Positions 1 to 7,442 are shown, numbered from the stretch's first letter. The stretch is DNA of 8,831 nt from JBOGWY01 sp050694015 (GCA_050694015.1 JBOGWY010000208.1:1-8831); one strand, 5' to 3'. Made by a program: numbers and translations. The notes: generated from the sequence alone by a model not told the origin.

Positions 1-570
1 GGGCACGGTGGAGCTATGTCATATCCGGGCCTGATTGCTGATGCAGACCATGCCGAGGCCGGCCGCGAACAGCTTCTTGATGAGATAGTTCTCTTCGTTG
101 TCGAGCGTCGCGCCGCCGAGATGTGCGAACCCCATCGTGCGTCGCAGCGGATGCCCCTCGTCGTCGGCAGCTTCCCACGTCTCGTCGCGCGTCTTCTTGA
201 CGCGCTCGGCGACCATGTCCATCGCGCGCTCGAGCGGGATGACCTCCCAGTCGGTTCCTTTGGGCCGGCGGTGGAGCACGTTCTGGACGCGATGCGAGCC
301 GGTGACCAGCTGGAACGTCGCCGCACCCTTCGGGCACAGACACCCTTCCGAGATCGGCGAGTCGGGATCGCCCTCGATGTCGATGATCTTGTCGTCCTTG
401 ACGTAGACGAGCTGCGCGCAGCCGACTGCGCAGTAAGGGCACACCGACGGGACGGCCTTGTCCGCGTCGGCGATGCGGGGGCGGAGGGTCTTCGTGCGGT
501 CGGAGGCCGCGGTCGCGCCGAGTGCGGTGGCGTCCCGCCTCTTGATCTGTTCGAGGAACGGCCAGCTCAT
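1..570 (-). CDS. fdhA: Formate dehydrogenase alpha subunit, selenocysteine-containing, N-terminal part (gene cut by left window edge)
   Basis: This is the catalytic subunit of a molybdenum/tungsten bis-MGD formate dehydrogenase, which oxidises formate to CO2. The 190 codons visible begin with a [4Fe-4S] binding segment: C44-P-Y-C47-A-V-G-C51 and then C79 in LCPKG, with K81 in the place of the conserved lysine. The stretch GGATLDNEENYLIKKLF (about 152-168) is typical of actinobacterial and FdnG/FdoG-type enzymes. Residues QARI are followed by an in-frame TGA (codon 184) and then HSSTVP, which matches the family motif ARI-Sec-HS-TVP, so translation should continue. The ATG at 570 is chosen because it overlaps the moeA stop (ATGA) and has GGAG 8 bases upstream. 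The N-terminus (MSWPFLEQIKRR) has no hydrophobic core, so there is no convincing Tat signal and I infer a cytoplasmic-facing location. Electron-transfer subunits would be expected beyond the edge. An ORF caller that stops at TGA would truncate this gene. Confidence 0.9.
19..21 (-). other. In-frame TGA read as selenocysteine (Sec184) of formate dehydrogenase
   Basis: On the minus strand the codons read GCC CGG ATA TGA CAT AGC TCC ACC GTG CCC, giving A-R-I-U-H-S-S-T-V-P. In formate dehydrogenases this is the position of the active-site Sec (or Cys) that ligates Mo/W, followed by an invariant His. The reading frame stays open and family-like on both sides of the TGA, which argues against a nonsense mutation. 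A bacterial SECIS hairpin would have to lie just 3' of the TGA. Only 18 bases remain in the window, so the hairpin cannot be judged here. Confidence 0.88.
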
Positions 571-1787
571 TCGGCGGTCTCCGGCAGCTTCCACACCTCG
601 ATCTCGAGTTCGGTGCCGGCGTCCACGCGTTCGAGGTCTGCATCGATGCGCGCGAGGCCGTGCGTGTCGACGAGGCTCGACTGGATGTGCGACGCCTGCG
701 ACGTTGCCGTCGGCGTCGCCGCCCAACCGTCTGCCGTACGCGCGAGTCGGACACGGATCAGCTCGAACCGACCAGGACGTCGTTCGATCACGTCCGTGAG
801 TCTCGCGCTGAGGAGCGGACGGAAGAGACGCGCGCAGCCGCGCAGCTTGCGGATCGCCGGACGAACGAATTGCTCGAAGCCCACATGGACGGAGACCGGG
901 TTGCCCGGGAGGCCGAGGAAGGGAACGTCTTTGACGTCGCCGAAGACGACCGGTTTTCCGGGTTTCATCGCGACGCGCCAGAGGTCGATGTGGCCGAGCT
1001 TCTCGACGACGTCCTTCACGTAGTCGTAGCGGCCCATGGACACCCCGCCGGAGGACACGATCAGGTCGGCGCGTTCGGCGGCGCGCTCGAACGCTTCGAA
1101 CGCGGCATCCAGGTCGTCGGTGACGCGCTCGTGGAACGTGACGTCGGCTCCCGCATCCGCGATCAACGTCTTGAGCGCGAGCGAGTTTGAATCGCGTATC
1201 TGACCCGGTCCGGGCGTCTCGGACACGTCGACGATCTCGTCACCGGTTACCAGGAGCGCGACGCGGGGCCGCGGGTAGGCGGTCACCGTCGCGGCTCCGA
1301 CCGACGCCAGTACGGCAAGCTCGCCCGCAGTCAGCTCCGAACCTGCGGCTACCGCGACGTCTCCGGCCCTCATGTCGCCGCCGGCAGGACGAACGTGATC
1401 GCCGCGCGTCGCGGGAGCGTTTACGGTGACCGTCTCGGCTGTCTCTTCGGTCACTTCGACGGGAACGATCGCGTCGGCTCCCGGTGGGAGTGGCGCGCCC
1501 GTCATGATGCGTACCGCGGTGCCCGGCTCGACGTGAGGTTGTTCCTTCTGGCCGGCGCGCACCTCTCCGGCGAGATGCAGAGTCGCGGGAACGTTCTCGA
1601 CGTCGGCGGCTCGAACCGCGTAGCCGTCCATCGCGGAGTTGTCGAACCGAGGGAGGTCGTGGGGAGCGGTGACGTCGGCGGCAAGGATGAGACCGGCCGC
1701 GTCGGCCAGCGGGACGGGGCCCGGCTCTAGTTTTGCGATGCGATCGACGACCCGCTTCTTGGCCTCGTCGAGCGACAGCATCGTCAT
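567..1787 (-). CDS. moeA: Molybdopterin molybdenumtransferase MoeA
   Basis: MoeA inserts molybdate into adenylated molybdopterin, the last step of molybdenum cofactor synthesis in the cytoplasm. The 406-residue length is close to that of E. coli MoeA. Visible family motifs, in order, are PRFDNSAMDGYAV (46-58, with the catalytic-region Asp of MDGYA), MTGAPLPPGADAIVPVE (95-111), GDHVRPAGGDMRAGD (129-143), LLVTGDE (178-184), SSGGVSMGRYDYV (245-257, the MPT-binding loop), MKPGKPVVFG (274-283) and GLPGNPVSV (292-300). A C-terminal beta domain ends in ELEIEVWKLPETAE. The ATG at 1787 is used; an in-frame ATG at 1781 is also possible, and neither has a clear ribosome binding site. The stop overlaps the start of the formate dehydrogenase gene, so the cofactor enzyme and its client appear translationally coupled. 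Paralogous MoeA/gephyrin-like proteins cannot be excluded as a narrower identity. Confidence 0.93.
   Translation of the reverse strand: MTMLSLDEAKKRVVDRIAKLEPGPVPLADAAGLILAADVTAPHDLPRFDNSAMDGYAVRAADVENVPATLHLAGEVRAGQKEQPHVEPGTAVRIMTGAPLPPGADAIVPVEVTEETAETVTVNAPATRGDHVRPAGGDMRAGDVAVAAGSELTAGELAVLASVGAATVTAYPRPRVALLVTGDEIVDVSETPGPGQIRDSNSLALKTLIADAGADVTFHERVTDDLDAAFEAFERAAERADLIVSSGGVSMGRYDYVKDVVEKLGHIDLWRVAMKPGKPVVFGDVKDVPFLGLPGNPVSVHVGFEQFVRPAIRKLRGCARLFRPLLSARLTDVIERRPGRFELIRVRLARTADGWAATPTATSQASHIQSSLVDTHGLARIDADLERVDAGTELEIEVWKLPETAE
579..582 (-). promoter_or_regulatory. Ribosome binding site of formate dehydrogenase gene, inside the moeA end
   Basis: On the minus strand GGAG lies 8 bases before the ATG at 570-568, within the last codons of moeA. 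Together with the ATGA overlap this fixes the start and suggests translational coupling. Confidence 0.55.
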
Positions 1788-1823
1788 TACGTTGCGAATC
1801 TACGTCAGGTACCGCCTGGACAC

Positions 1824-1835
1824 GAAGCTCCGGGG
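1824..1835. repeat. Left arm of a 12-bp inverted repeat shared with the tRNA-Asn 3' end
   Basis: The 12-mer gaagctccgggg here is the exact reverse complement of 2430-2441 (ccccggagcttc). That second copy covers the 3' acceptor strand, the discriminator base and 4 bases beyond tRNA-Asn. The two copies flank the LAGLIDADG-like ORF and the tRNA, about 600 bp apart. It may mark the edge of an insertion next to the tRNA, or may be a chance match in GC-rich DNA. Confidence 0.4.
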
Positions 1836-1859
1836 AATCTGTCTCACCCAACGCCCAGA

Positions 1860-2402
1860 ATGATCGCCATGGAGGAACGGCCGACATCACCGAGACCCAA
1901 CAAGCTCCGTCTCGCGAAGCTGGCCCAGATCGAAGCGCTCCGCGCCGAGGCTAACGATCGACTCAGAGTCATCTCCGACAGAGAATTCCTGATCGCCGGC
2001 GTGGCTTTTTACCAGGCTGAAGGCAGTAAGACGGATGGAGAAGTTGCTTTCCCAAACACCGATCCTCGGATGATCCTCTTCTTCCTGGCGTGGCTTAGGC
2101 GCTTCTTCGATATCGACGAGTCGCGTCTTCGGCTTCGCCTGTACCTTCACGAAGGTCTCGACATCGACGAAGCCAACGCCTTCTGGTCGGCGCTCACAGG
2201 TATCCCGGTAACCTCATTCGGCAAGCCCTATCGTGCTAAAGCCGATCCGAGTAGGCGGAACTCGAAGCACCCATTGGGTTGTCCCTCGGTCCGGTATAGC
2301 TGCAGCAAGACACACCGGGGAATAATGGCATTGGCCGACGCATTGTTATCCTGGCCAATCCGTTCCGGGGTAGCTCAATCCGGCAGAGCGCTCGGCTGTT
2401 AA
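1860..2402 (+). CDS. Small LAGLIDADG-like protein of unknown function, 3' end reading into tRNA-Asn
   Basis: The 180-residue product has a basic, helical N-terminus (14-37), then REFLIAGVAFYQAEGSK (41-57), which resembles a LAGLIDADG homing-endonuclease helix ending in an acidic residue (E54). NTDP (66-69), a hydrophobic helix FFLAWLRRFF (74-83), RLRLYLHEGLDIDEA (91-105), FGKPYRAKADPS (120-131) and YSCSKTHRGIMALADALLS (146-164) follow. It resembles a family of small actinobacterial hypothetical proteins with a single LAGLIDADG-like domain. Nuclease activity is not shown, and a DNA-binding or regulatory role is equally possible. The last 12 codons (169-180) are the 5' half of tRNA-Asn, and the TAA stop sits in its anticodon loop. 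Codons look less GC-biased than in neighbouring genes (GAA, GAT, GGA, GTT, GCT), which hints at transfer. The start is uncertain: ATG at 1860 or 1869, neither with an upstream Shine-Dalgarno. It is divergent from moeA with a 72-bp gap. Confidence 0.68.
   Translation: MIAMEERPTSPRPNKLRLAKLAQIEALRAEANDRLRVISDREFLIAGVAFYQAEGSKTDGEVAFPNTDPRMILFFLAWLRRFFDIDESRLRLRLYLHEGLDIDEANAFWSALTGIPVTSFGKPYRAKADPSRRNSKHPLGCPSVRYSCSKTHRGIMALADALLSWPIRSGVAQSGRALGC
2330..2359. repeat. 7-bp inverted repeat just upstream of tRNA-Asn
   Basis: ATTGGCC (2330-2336) and GGCCAAT (2353-2359) are perfect inverted arms around a 16-base spacer, ending 4 bases before the tRNA. The spacer holds the -10-like TATCCT. It lies inside the 3' coding part of the LAGLIDADG-like ORF. 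It could be an operator, a weak transcript hairpin or chance; there is no T-run after it, so it is not a standard terminator. Confidence 0.35.
2347..2352 (+). promoter_or_regulatory. Possible -10 element for tRNA-Asn
   Basis: TATCCT fits the TAnnnT form of actinobacterial -10 boxes and lies 11 bases before the tRNA, which would give a leader of only a few bases. No good -35 hexamer is seen at the usual distance (ATGGCA is the nearest), so this is tentative. If correct, the tRNA promoter lies inside the upstream ORF. Confidence 0.3.
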
Positions 2403-2437
2403 CCGAGATGTTGCGGGTTCGAGTCCCGCCCCCGGAG
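2364..2437 (+). tRNA. tRNA-Asn (anticodon GTT)
   Basis: A full cloverleaf can be folded with perfect stems. The acceptor is TCCGGGG (2364-2370) with CCCCGGA (2430-2436), the D stem GCTC/GAGC (2373-2376/2386-2389), the anticodon stem CTCGG/CCGAG (2391-2395/2403-2407) and the T stem GCGGG/CCCGC (2413-2417/2425-2429). The anticodon loop CTGTTAA places GTT at 2398-2400. The discriminator base is G2437, as expected for Asn. No CCA is encoded (CTT follows), so the tail must be added by nucleotidyltransferase. The first 39 bases are also the 3' end of the LAGLIDADG-like ORF. Confidence 0.97.
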
Positions 2438-2441
2438 CTTC
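2430..2441. repeat. Right arm of the 12-bp inverted repeat, at the tRNA-Asn 3' end
   Basis: ccccggagcttc is the reverse complement of 1824-1835. The first 8 bases are tRNA (acceptor strand and discriminator), and the last 4 are outside it. The match stops on both sides, so it is not explained by a second tRNA gene. Confidence 0.4.
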
Positions 2442-2477
2442 ATAAACGTCATTTCCCATGCCGCGACAGCCTCTGGA

Positions 2478-2507
2478 TTGGAACGTCGTCATGTGGGGCA
2501 TTACCAT
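2478..2507 (+). promoter_or_regulatory. Possible promoter of the YtxH-like gene
   Basis: TTGGAA (2478-2483) and TACCAT (2502-2507) are separated by 18 bases and resemble -35 and -10 boxes. They lie in the 114-bp stretch between tRNA-Asn and the start at 2552. The rest of that stretch shows no ORF and no terminator with a T-run after the tRNA. Confidence 0.35.
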
Positions 2508-2538
2508 CGAGCAAGACAAACCAACCGGCGCAACCAAC

Positions 2539-2545
2539 AGGGAGG
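2539..2545 (+). promoter_or_regulatory. Strong ribosome binding site deciding the start at 2552
   Basis: AGGGAGG ends 6 bases before ATG 2552. This rejects the longer in-frame reading from 2408, whose first codons are tRNA sequence. Confidence 0.8.
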
Positions 2546-2551
2546 TTCCTC

Positions 2552-2833
2552 ATGCGCGGTCGTTTGGGAATGTTGATCGGGTTCGGCGCGGGTTACGTGC
2601 TCGGTGCGAAGGCCGGGACCGAACGCTACGAGCAGCTCCGGCGTCTATACGAGAACCTGCAGTCGTCGGCGGCGTTTCGCCAGGCGACCGGCAAGGTGAA
2701 GGGCGCGGCCGGTTCCGGCTTCGAATCGGCGAAGGATCTCGCGAGCGAAGGTGTGTCGAAAGTCAAGGATCGTAAGTCGGGCACCGACGGCGCCTCGAGC
2801 GGCCTCTCAGTAGCACCGCCCCCCACTCACTGA
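2552..2833 (+). CDS. Small YtxH-like membrane-associated protein
   Basis: The product is 93 residues long. Residues 4-19 (RLGMLIGFGAGYVLGA) form a short glycine-rich hydrophobic segment, followed by KAGTERYEQLRRLYENL (20-36). This is the GFGAGYVLGAKAGxERYEQ signature of small actinobacterial proteins related to the YtxH superfamily. The middle (37-75) is a charged, probably helical or coiled segment with alternating VKGAA/ESAKDL/VSKVKD, and the tail is disordered, rich in Ser, Gly and Pro. I infer a membrane-anchored, possibly stress-related protein with no known reaction. The start is set by the AGGGAGG ribosome binding site. It follows tRNA-Asn and may be co-transcribed with the gene at 2886, 52 bases downstream. 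Confidence 0.8.
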   Translation: MRGRLGMLIGFGAGYVLGAKAGTERYEQLRRLYENLQSSAAFRQATGKVKGAAGSGFESAKDLASEGVSKVKDRKSGTDGASSGLSVAPPPTH

Positions 2834-2885
2834 ACCGTTCTGTGAGCACATAGCCGCGTTTTCAGGCGTGTAGCTGCAGAAGAAA

Positions 2886-3244
2886 ATGGCGTATCGGCCT
2901 CGTCTCTACGAACACGAGATCGTCTTGAAGGGCCGGCTCAGAACGGTACGGATACCGTGGCGCGACATCGCGTCGTTCACCACACGTGCGTACGCGACCC
3001 GTGGGATCGGGACTACGCCCACATACATCAACCCGTCCGACACACGTTGGGTCTTAACGCGGCGGGGAAAGCTCTACGAGCTGGGCGGACTATTCGTGAC
3101 CGACGAGATGATGCATGAGCTCAACCTCGCGGTTGATGAAGCGCATATCAAGGGCAAGGTTGACATGGCTCGATTCGCCGACAGGCGATGGGACTACATG
3201 GTTGAAGCGAATGTCGTGCTACCCCGCCCTCGGGGGCGGAGCCC

Positions 3245-3257
<13 letters not shown>
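2886..3257 (+). CDS. Hypothetical protein, possibly PH-domain-like
   Basis: The 123-residue soluble product is not recognised with confidence. The first 70 residues look like beta strands (EIVLKGRLRTVRIPWRDIASFTT, then DTRWVLTRRGKLYELGGLF). The order strand, basic turn, IPWRDI and a later strand with GKLYEL recalls small bacterial PH-like domains. Residues 72-105 are helical (DEMMHELNLAVDEAHIKGKVDMARFADRRWDYM), and the basic, Pro-rich tail (112-123) has no clear structure. An in-frame TAG at 2871 blocks an upstream extension and the ribosome binding site is weak (AGAAG), so an N-terminal loss relative to homologues is possible. The last 13 bases overlap the 3' end of rpoD on the other strand. 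Confidence 0.6.
3224..3239 (-). terminator. GC hairpin just past the rpoD stop, possible terminator
   Basis: On the minus strand CCGCCC, loop CCGA and GGGCGG form a 6-bp all-GC stem with a tetraloop, starting 5 bases after the rpoD stop. No T-run follows, so intrinsic termination would be of the non-canonical type. The hairpin lies within the last codons of the convergent gene (Pro-Arg-rich tail). Confidence 0.4.
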
Positions 3258-4522
<1,265 letters not shown>

Positions 4523-4524
4523 GT

Positions 4525-6324
4525 CTAGGCAGCTCCCTCGATGCTCCGGAGCAGATCACGGCGCTCCGCCTCTAGCCCCACGAGCTCCGTGAAGAGGGCG
4601 TCATGTCGTTGAGCATCGACCAAAGGGTTCACTTCCTGAAGGGTATTCCGCCGCGTCTTTATCTCGCGCTCCAGCCGGAACACCCGCAATCGCATGAACA
4701 CCTCACGTATCTCCTCCTGGGGCCTGGGATCCGATGGTTCCGAACCGATGCTCAGCTCTGTGAACAACGATCTTGCATCGGGTGACAGATTAGTCGCGAC
4801 GATGGCAGGCTCGAGCCCCTTCTGCGCGGCCTCGAGCGCCGCTCGGTAGACCTCGCGCCGCGCCGGTGCGGTGAAGTTGGTTTCGTCGACCTCTTCTGCG
4901 ACGGGCAGCGTGGTGGGGCCTTGAGTAAGCAACAAGCGCAGCGCCTCCCGCTCGACTTTGATATGCCCGGGCACGCGACGGTCGGCCGTTCGCGCACTCG
5001 TGTTTCCCCCGGAGGTCGAGAATCCGCCGGCCTCGTCGGCGAGGGCGCGCTGGACGGTTTCAACCTCTACCCCCACCCGTCGCGCGACCATGAACGCGTA
5101 CTCGTGTCGTGCGATCGGATCGGGGTGCAACCCTAGCACCTTGACCACTTCACGAACGGCCCGCGACCGCGCCTCGGGGGTGTCCAGAGGGAGCTTCGCG
5201 ATGGTGTTCTCGAGTTTGAATTCGAGCAATGGTTGCGCCGAGTCGATCACCTTCTTGATCGCGTCGGCACCGTCTTCTCTAACGAGATCCGCGGGATCGC
5301 GACCGGCGGGCAACGGCGCGACGAGAACCTCGAGCCCGATGCGGTGATGCAAGCCGAACCCGCGCTCCGTCGCCCCCGCACCCGCCGCGTCGGCGTCGAA
5401 CATCAACACGGCCCGGTCGGAGAACTTCTTAAGTTGTTCGAAATGCGTCTCACCGAGAGCGACGCCGTTCGTCGCGACCGCCTCGGTGATCCCGGCCTCG
5501 TGTAGTGCGATCACATCGGTGTACCCCTCGACGACGACCGCCGAACCTCGCGCTATCGCTGATTTCGCGCGGTTGAGGCCGTACATGAAGCGCGACTTGG
5601 AGAACACCGGGGTCTCCGCGGTGTTGAGGTACTTGGGTTGCTGGTCGGGCTTCGATGCGCGCGCTCCGAACGCGACGACATCGTTCTGGAGATTCCAGGT
5701 CGGAAAGATGATGCGCTGCCGGAAGGTGTCGTAGAAGGAGCCGTCGCGCTCGCTGACGCGGCCCAGGTCGGCCTTGGTGATCTCGTCACCCGTGAAGCCC
5801 TTCTGCTGCAGGTGCTTCACGAGCGAGTCACGGCCCAGGGCGTAACCGAGCTGCCATCTCTCGGCCACCTCCCGACCGAAACCGCGTCCGTCCAGGTAGC
5901 GCCTCGCCTCGGCGGCGTCGGGCGACGTCATCAATGCCGTGTGGAAGAACTCGGCCGCGAGCCGGTTCGCCTCGATGATCCGTGCCTTGAGGCCGCGCGC
6001 CTTCTGCTCCCCCGGCCCCATCTCTTCGTAGTGGAGCTCGAAGCCGGTTCGGCGCGCGACCCACTCGACGGCTTCGGGGAACGGCAGGTTCTCCTGTTTC
6101 TGCACGAAGTGATAGATGTTGCCGCCCTCGGAACAGCCGAAGCACCAGAACAATCCCTTGGCGGTGTCGACCGAGAACGACGGGGTCTTCTCGGAGTGGA
6201 ACGGGCACAGACCCTTGAGGGTGTGGCCCCCCGACTTCTTCAGTGCGGTGTAGCCCGAGATGATGTCGGCGATGTCGGCGCGCTCTCGAAGGAGGTCGAT
6301 GTCTTCGTCTTTGATCCGTGCCAC
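4525..6324 (-). CDS. dnaG: DNA primase DnaG
   Basis: DnaG makes RNA primers for Okazaki fragments at the replication fork, in partnership with the DnaB helicase. The protein has 599 residues, the usual bacterial size. The N-terminal CHC2 zinc domain has C40-P-F-H43 and C61-F-G-C64 as metal ligands. The catalytic core follows, with YLDGRGF (143-149) and RIIFPTWNLQNDVVAFGAR (204-222). The TOPRIM fold shows VVVEGYTDVIAL (263-274, catalytic E266) and LMFDADAAG (307-315, metal-binding D310 and D312), plus GRDPADLV (341-348). The C-terminal part (about 440-599) is the helicase-interaction region and ends in a long charged helix. The start is a GTG at 6324-6322, chosen because GGGAAGG lies 5 bases before it. 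It follows dgt by 58 bases and precedes rpoD by 2. Confidence 0.96.
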   Translation of the reverse strand: MARIKDEDIDLLRERADIADIISGYTALKKSGGHTLKGLCPFHSEKTPSFSVDTAKGLFWCFGCSEGGNIYHFVQKQENLPFPEAVEWVARRTGFELHYEEMGPGEQKARGLKARIIEANRLAAEFFHTALMTSPDAAEARRYLDGRGFGREVAERWQLGYALGRDSLVKHLQQKGFTGDEITKADLGRVSERDGSFYDTFRQRIIFPTWNLQNDVVAFGARASKPDQQPKYLNTAETPVFSKSRFMYGLNRAKSAIARGSAVVVEGYTDVIALHEAGITEAVATNGVALGETHFEQLKKFSDRAVLMFDADAAGAGATERGFGLHHRIGLEVLVAPLPAGRDPADLVREDGADAIKKVIDSAQPLLEFKLENTIAKLPLDTPEARSRAVREVVKVLGLHPDPIARHEYAFMVARRVGVEVETVQRALADEAGGFSTSGGNTSARTADRRVPGHIKVEREALRLLLTQGPTTLPVAEEVDETNFTAPARREVYRAALEAAQKGLEPAIVATNLSPDARSLFTELSIGSEPSDPRPQEEIREVFMRLRVFRLEREIKTRRNTLQEVNPLVDAQRHDALFTELVGLEAERRDLLRSIEGAA

Positions 6325-6329
6325 TGTTA

Positions 6330-6336
6330 CCTTCCC
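6330..6336 (-). promoter_or_regulatory. Ribosome binding site deciding the GTG start of dnaG
   Basis: GGGAAGG on the minus strand ends 5 bases before GTG 6324. The 58-bp gap upstream also holds a TATATC (minus strand, 6367-6362) that could be a -10 box for a dnaG-proximal promoter, but no matching -35 is seen. Confidence 0.7.
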
Positions 6337-6382
6337 GAATGCTTTTGCGCGCGCGAAGCCCGATATACCTGGGGAAGTGGCC

Positions 6383-7375
6383 TCATCCTAAGGCCAGCCC
6401 CAGTCCAGGAGCGGGAACGCCGGCGATCGATTCGAAAGTCCTGAGCGCGAACCGATCCGTCATCCCTGCCACGTAATCGACTGCTTTGACCCGGTTATCG
6501 TCCGGCCCCGGCGACTCCGAAGGCGGCCGCTCTTCGTAGTGCTCCAGCAACGTCCGGACGACCAGAGCGACCGTGTCCTTGGTCGCCGGTGCGACCTGTC
6601 CCAGGTAGACGCGTTCGAAGAGGAACTCGCGGGTGATGCTCATCGCTTCGAAGACGCGCTCTGACATGCGGATCTCATTCGCTCCGGCCGAGGCCTGCAC
6701 GAGATCGTCGACCATCGTCTTGATCCGCTTGGCGTGCGTCCCGCCCAGATCGTGGACGGTGCGGGAGGGCAGGTCCTGCTCGGTCAGGATCCCGGCCCGC
6801 ACCGCGTCATCGATGTCGTGGTTCAGATAGGCGATGCGGTCGGCGTAGCGGGCGATCTGCCCTTCGAGCGTCGCCGGCATCGGCATCGACCAGGTGTGGT
6901 TCGCGATCCCGTCCCGCACCTCCCATGTCAGGTTGAGGTCCTCGAGGACCTCGACGATCCGGACCGACTGCAGGTTGTGCCGGAAGCCGGGGTGGAACTC
7001 GGCGACGACCTCCTCGCCCAGGTGACCGAACGGCGTGTGCCCGAGGTCATGGCCGAGGCACACCGCCTCGACCAGGTCCTCGTTGAGCCGCAGCGCCCGG
7101 GCGATCGTGCGGGCGATCTGGGTCACCTCCAGCGTGTGCGTGAGGCGCACCCGGTAGTGGTCGCCCTCGGGGGCCAGGAACACCTGGGTCTTGTGGGCGA
7201 GGCGCCGGAACGCCTTCGAATGGACGACGCGGTCCCGGTCCCTCTGGTACGCGGTTCGGATGTCGTCCTCGGGCTCGTCGGTCTCCCGGCCCTTGGTGTC
7301 GGCGACCGGTTGGGCGTGCGGAGAGAGGTTCTGGCGCTCGAGTTCCTCGATCTGTTCCCTGATGCTTTTGCTCAC
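6383..7375 (-). CDS. dgt: Deoxyguanosinetriphosphate triphosphohydrolase-like protein (dGTPase, HD domain)
   Basis: This cytoplasmic HD-superfamily enzyme hydrolyses dNTPs (dGTP in E. coli) to the deoxynucleoside and triphosphate, and so tunes dNTP pools. The product is 330 residues. The N-terminal part contains SPHAQPVADTKGRE (18-31) and RDRDRVVHSKAFRRLAHKTQVF (45-66). Metal-binding residues follow the HD pattern: H80 in VRLTHTLEVTQIAR, H109-D110 in GHDLGHTPFGHLGE, and D179 in ARYADRIAYLNHDIDD. FRHNLQSVRIVE (131-142) is also typical. The GTG at 7375 gives VSKSIREQIEELERQNLSPHA, matching usual actinobacterial starts. A longer in-frame reading to 7630 is rejected because it overlaps the divergent gene and has no family similarity. 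No clear Shine-Dalgarno is seen. It is first in a dgt-dnaG-rpoD run. Confidence 0.93.
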   Translation of the reverse strand: MSKSIREQIEELERQNLSPHAQPVADTKGRETDEPEDDIRTAYQRDRDRVVHSKAFRRLAHKTQVFLAPEGDHYRVRLTHTLEVTQIARTIARALRLNEDLVEAVCLGHDLGHTPFGHLGEEVVAEFHPGFRHNLQSVRIVEVLEDLNLTWEVRDGIANHTWSMPMPATLEGQIARYADRIAYLNHDIDDAVRAGILTEQDLPSRTVHDLGGTHAKRIKTMVDDLVQASAGANEIRMSERVFEAMSITREFLFERVYLGQVAPATKDTVALVVRTLLEHYEERPPSESPGPDDNRVKAVDYVAGMTDRFALRTFESIAGVPAPGLGLALG

Positions 7376-7389
7376 GCGCAGCAACGTAG

Positions 7390-7420
7390 CAGGCGCCTGT
7401 GACGTTAGATTGAGTGACGT
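7390..7420. promoter_or_regulatory. Palindrome and direct repeat in the 67-bp divergent dgt/exported-protein intergenic region
   Basis: CAGGCGCCTG (7390-7399) is a perfect 10-bp palindrome. Overlapping its right end, GTGACGT occurs twice (7399-7405 and 7414-7420), with 15-base spacing. The region must hold promoters for both divergent genes; a TAnnnT box TAACGT lies on the minus strand (7407-7402). Operator function is only a guess. Confidence 0.3.
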
Positions 7421-7432
7421 ATCCGGTGTGCG

Positions 7433-7438
7433 AGGAGG
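7433..7438 (+). promoter_or_regulatory. Ribosome binding site deciding the TTG start at 7443
   Basis: AGGAGG ends 4 bases before TTG 7443. The spacing is slightly short, but the site is strong and places the start right at a signal peptide. A GTG at 7428 in frame has no ribosome binding site. Confidence 0.6.
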
Positions 7439-7442
7439 GTCT

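Noticed and set aside
19..570. Reading the formate dehydrogenase fragment as a pseudogene ended by a nonsense TGA
   Set aside because: The TGA is at the known Sec position, and the codons after it (HSSTVP) continue the family motif in the same frame.
16..1023. Long plus-strand ORF opposite the formate dehydrogenase and moeA genes
   Set aside because: It is antisense to two genes with clear family motifs. The translation is Arg/Ala-rich with no recognisable domain, as is common opposite GC-rich genes.
1829..1870. Remnant second tRNA, suggested by TCCGGGG at 1829-1835
   Set aside because: Only the acceptor-like 7-mer matches; no D, anticodon or T arm can be formed after it.
1830..2323. 9-bp direct repeat CCGGGGAAT at 1830-1838 and 2315-2323
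   Set aside because: It is short, and the second copy encodes part of the conserved-looking THRGIM segment, so chance is a sufficient explanation.
2408..2551. Upstream extension of the YtxH-like gene into tRNA-Asn
   Set aside because: The extension is tRNA and intergenic sequence. The AGGGAGG site places the start at 2552.
5638..6444. 268-residue plus-strand ORF opposite dnaG and the end of dgt
   Set aside because: It is antisense to well-supported genes and has no motif of its own.
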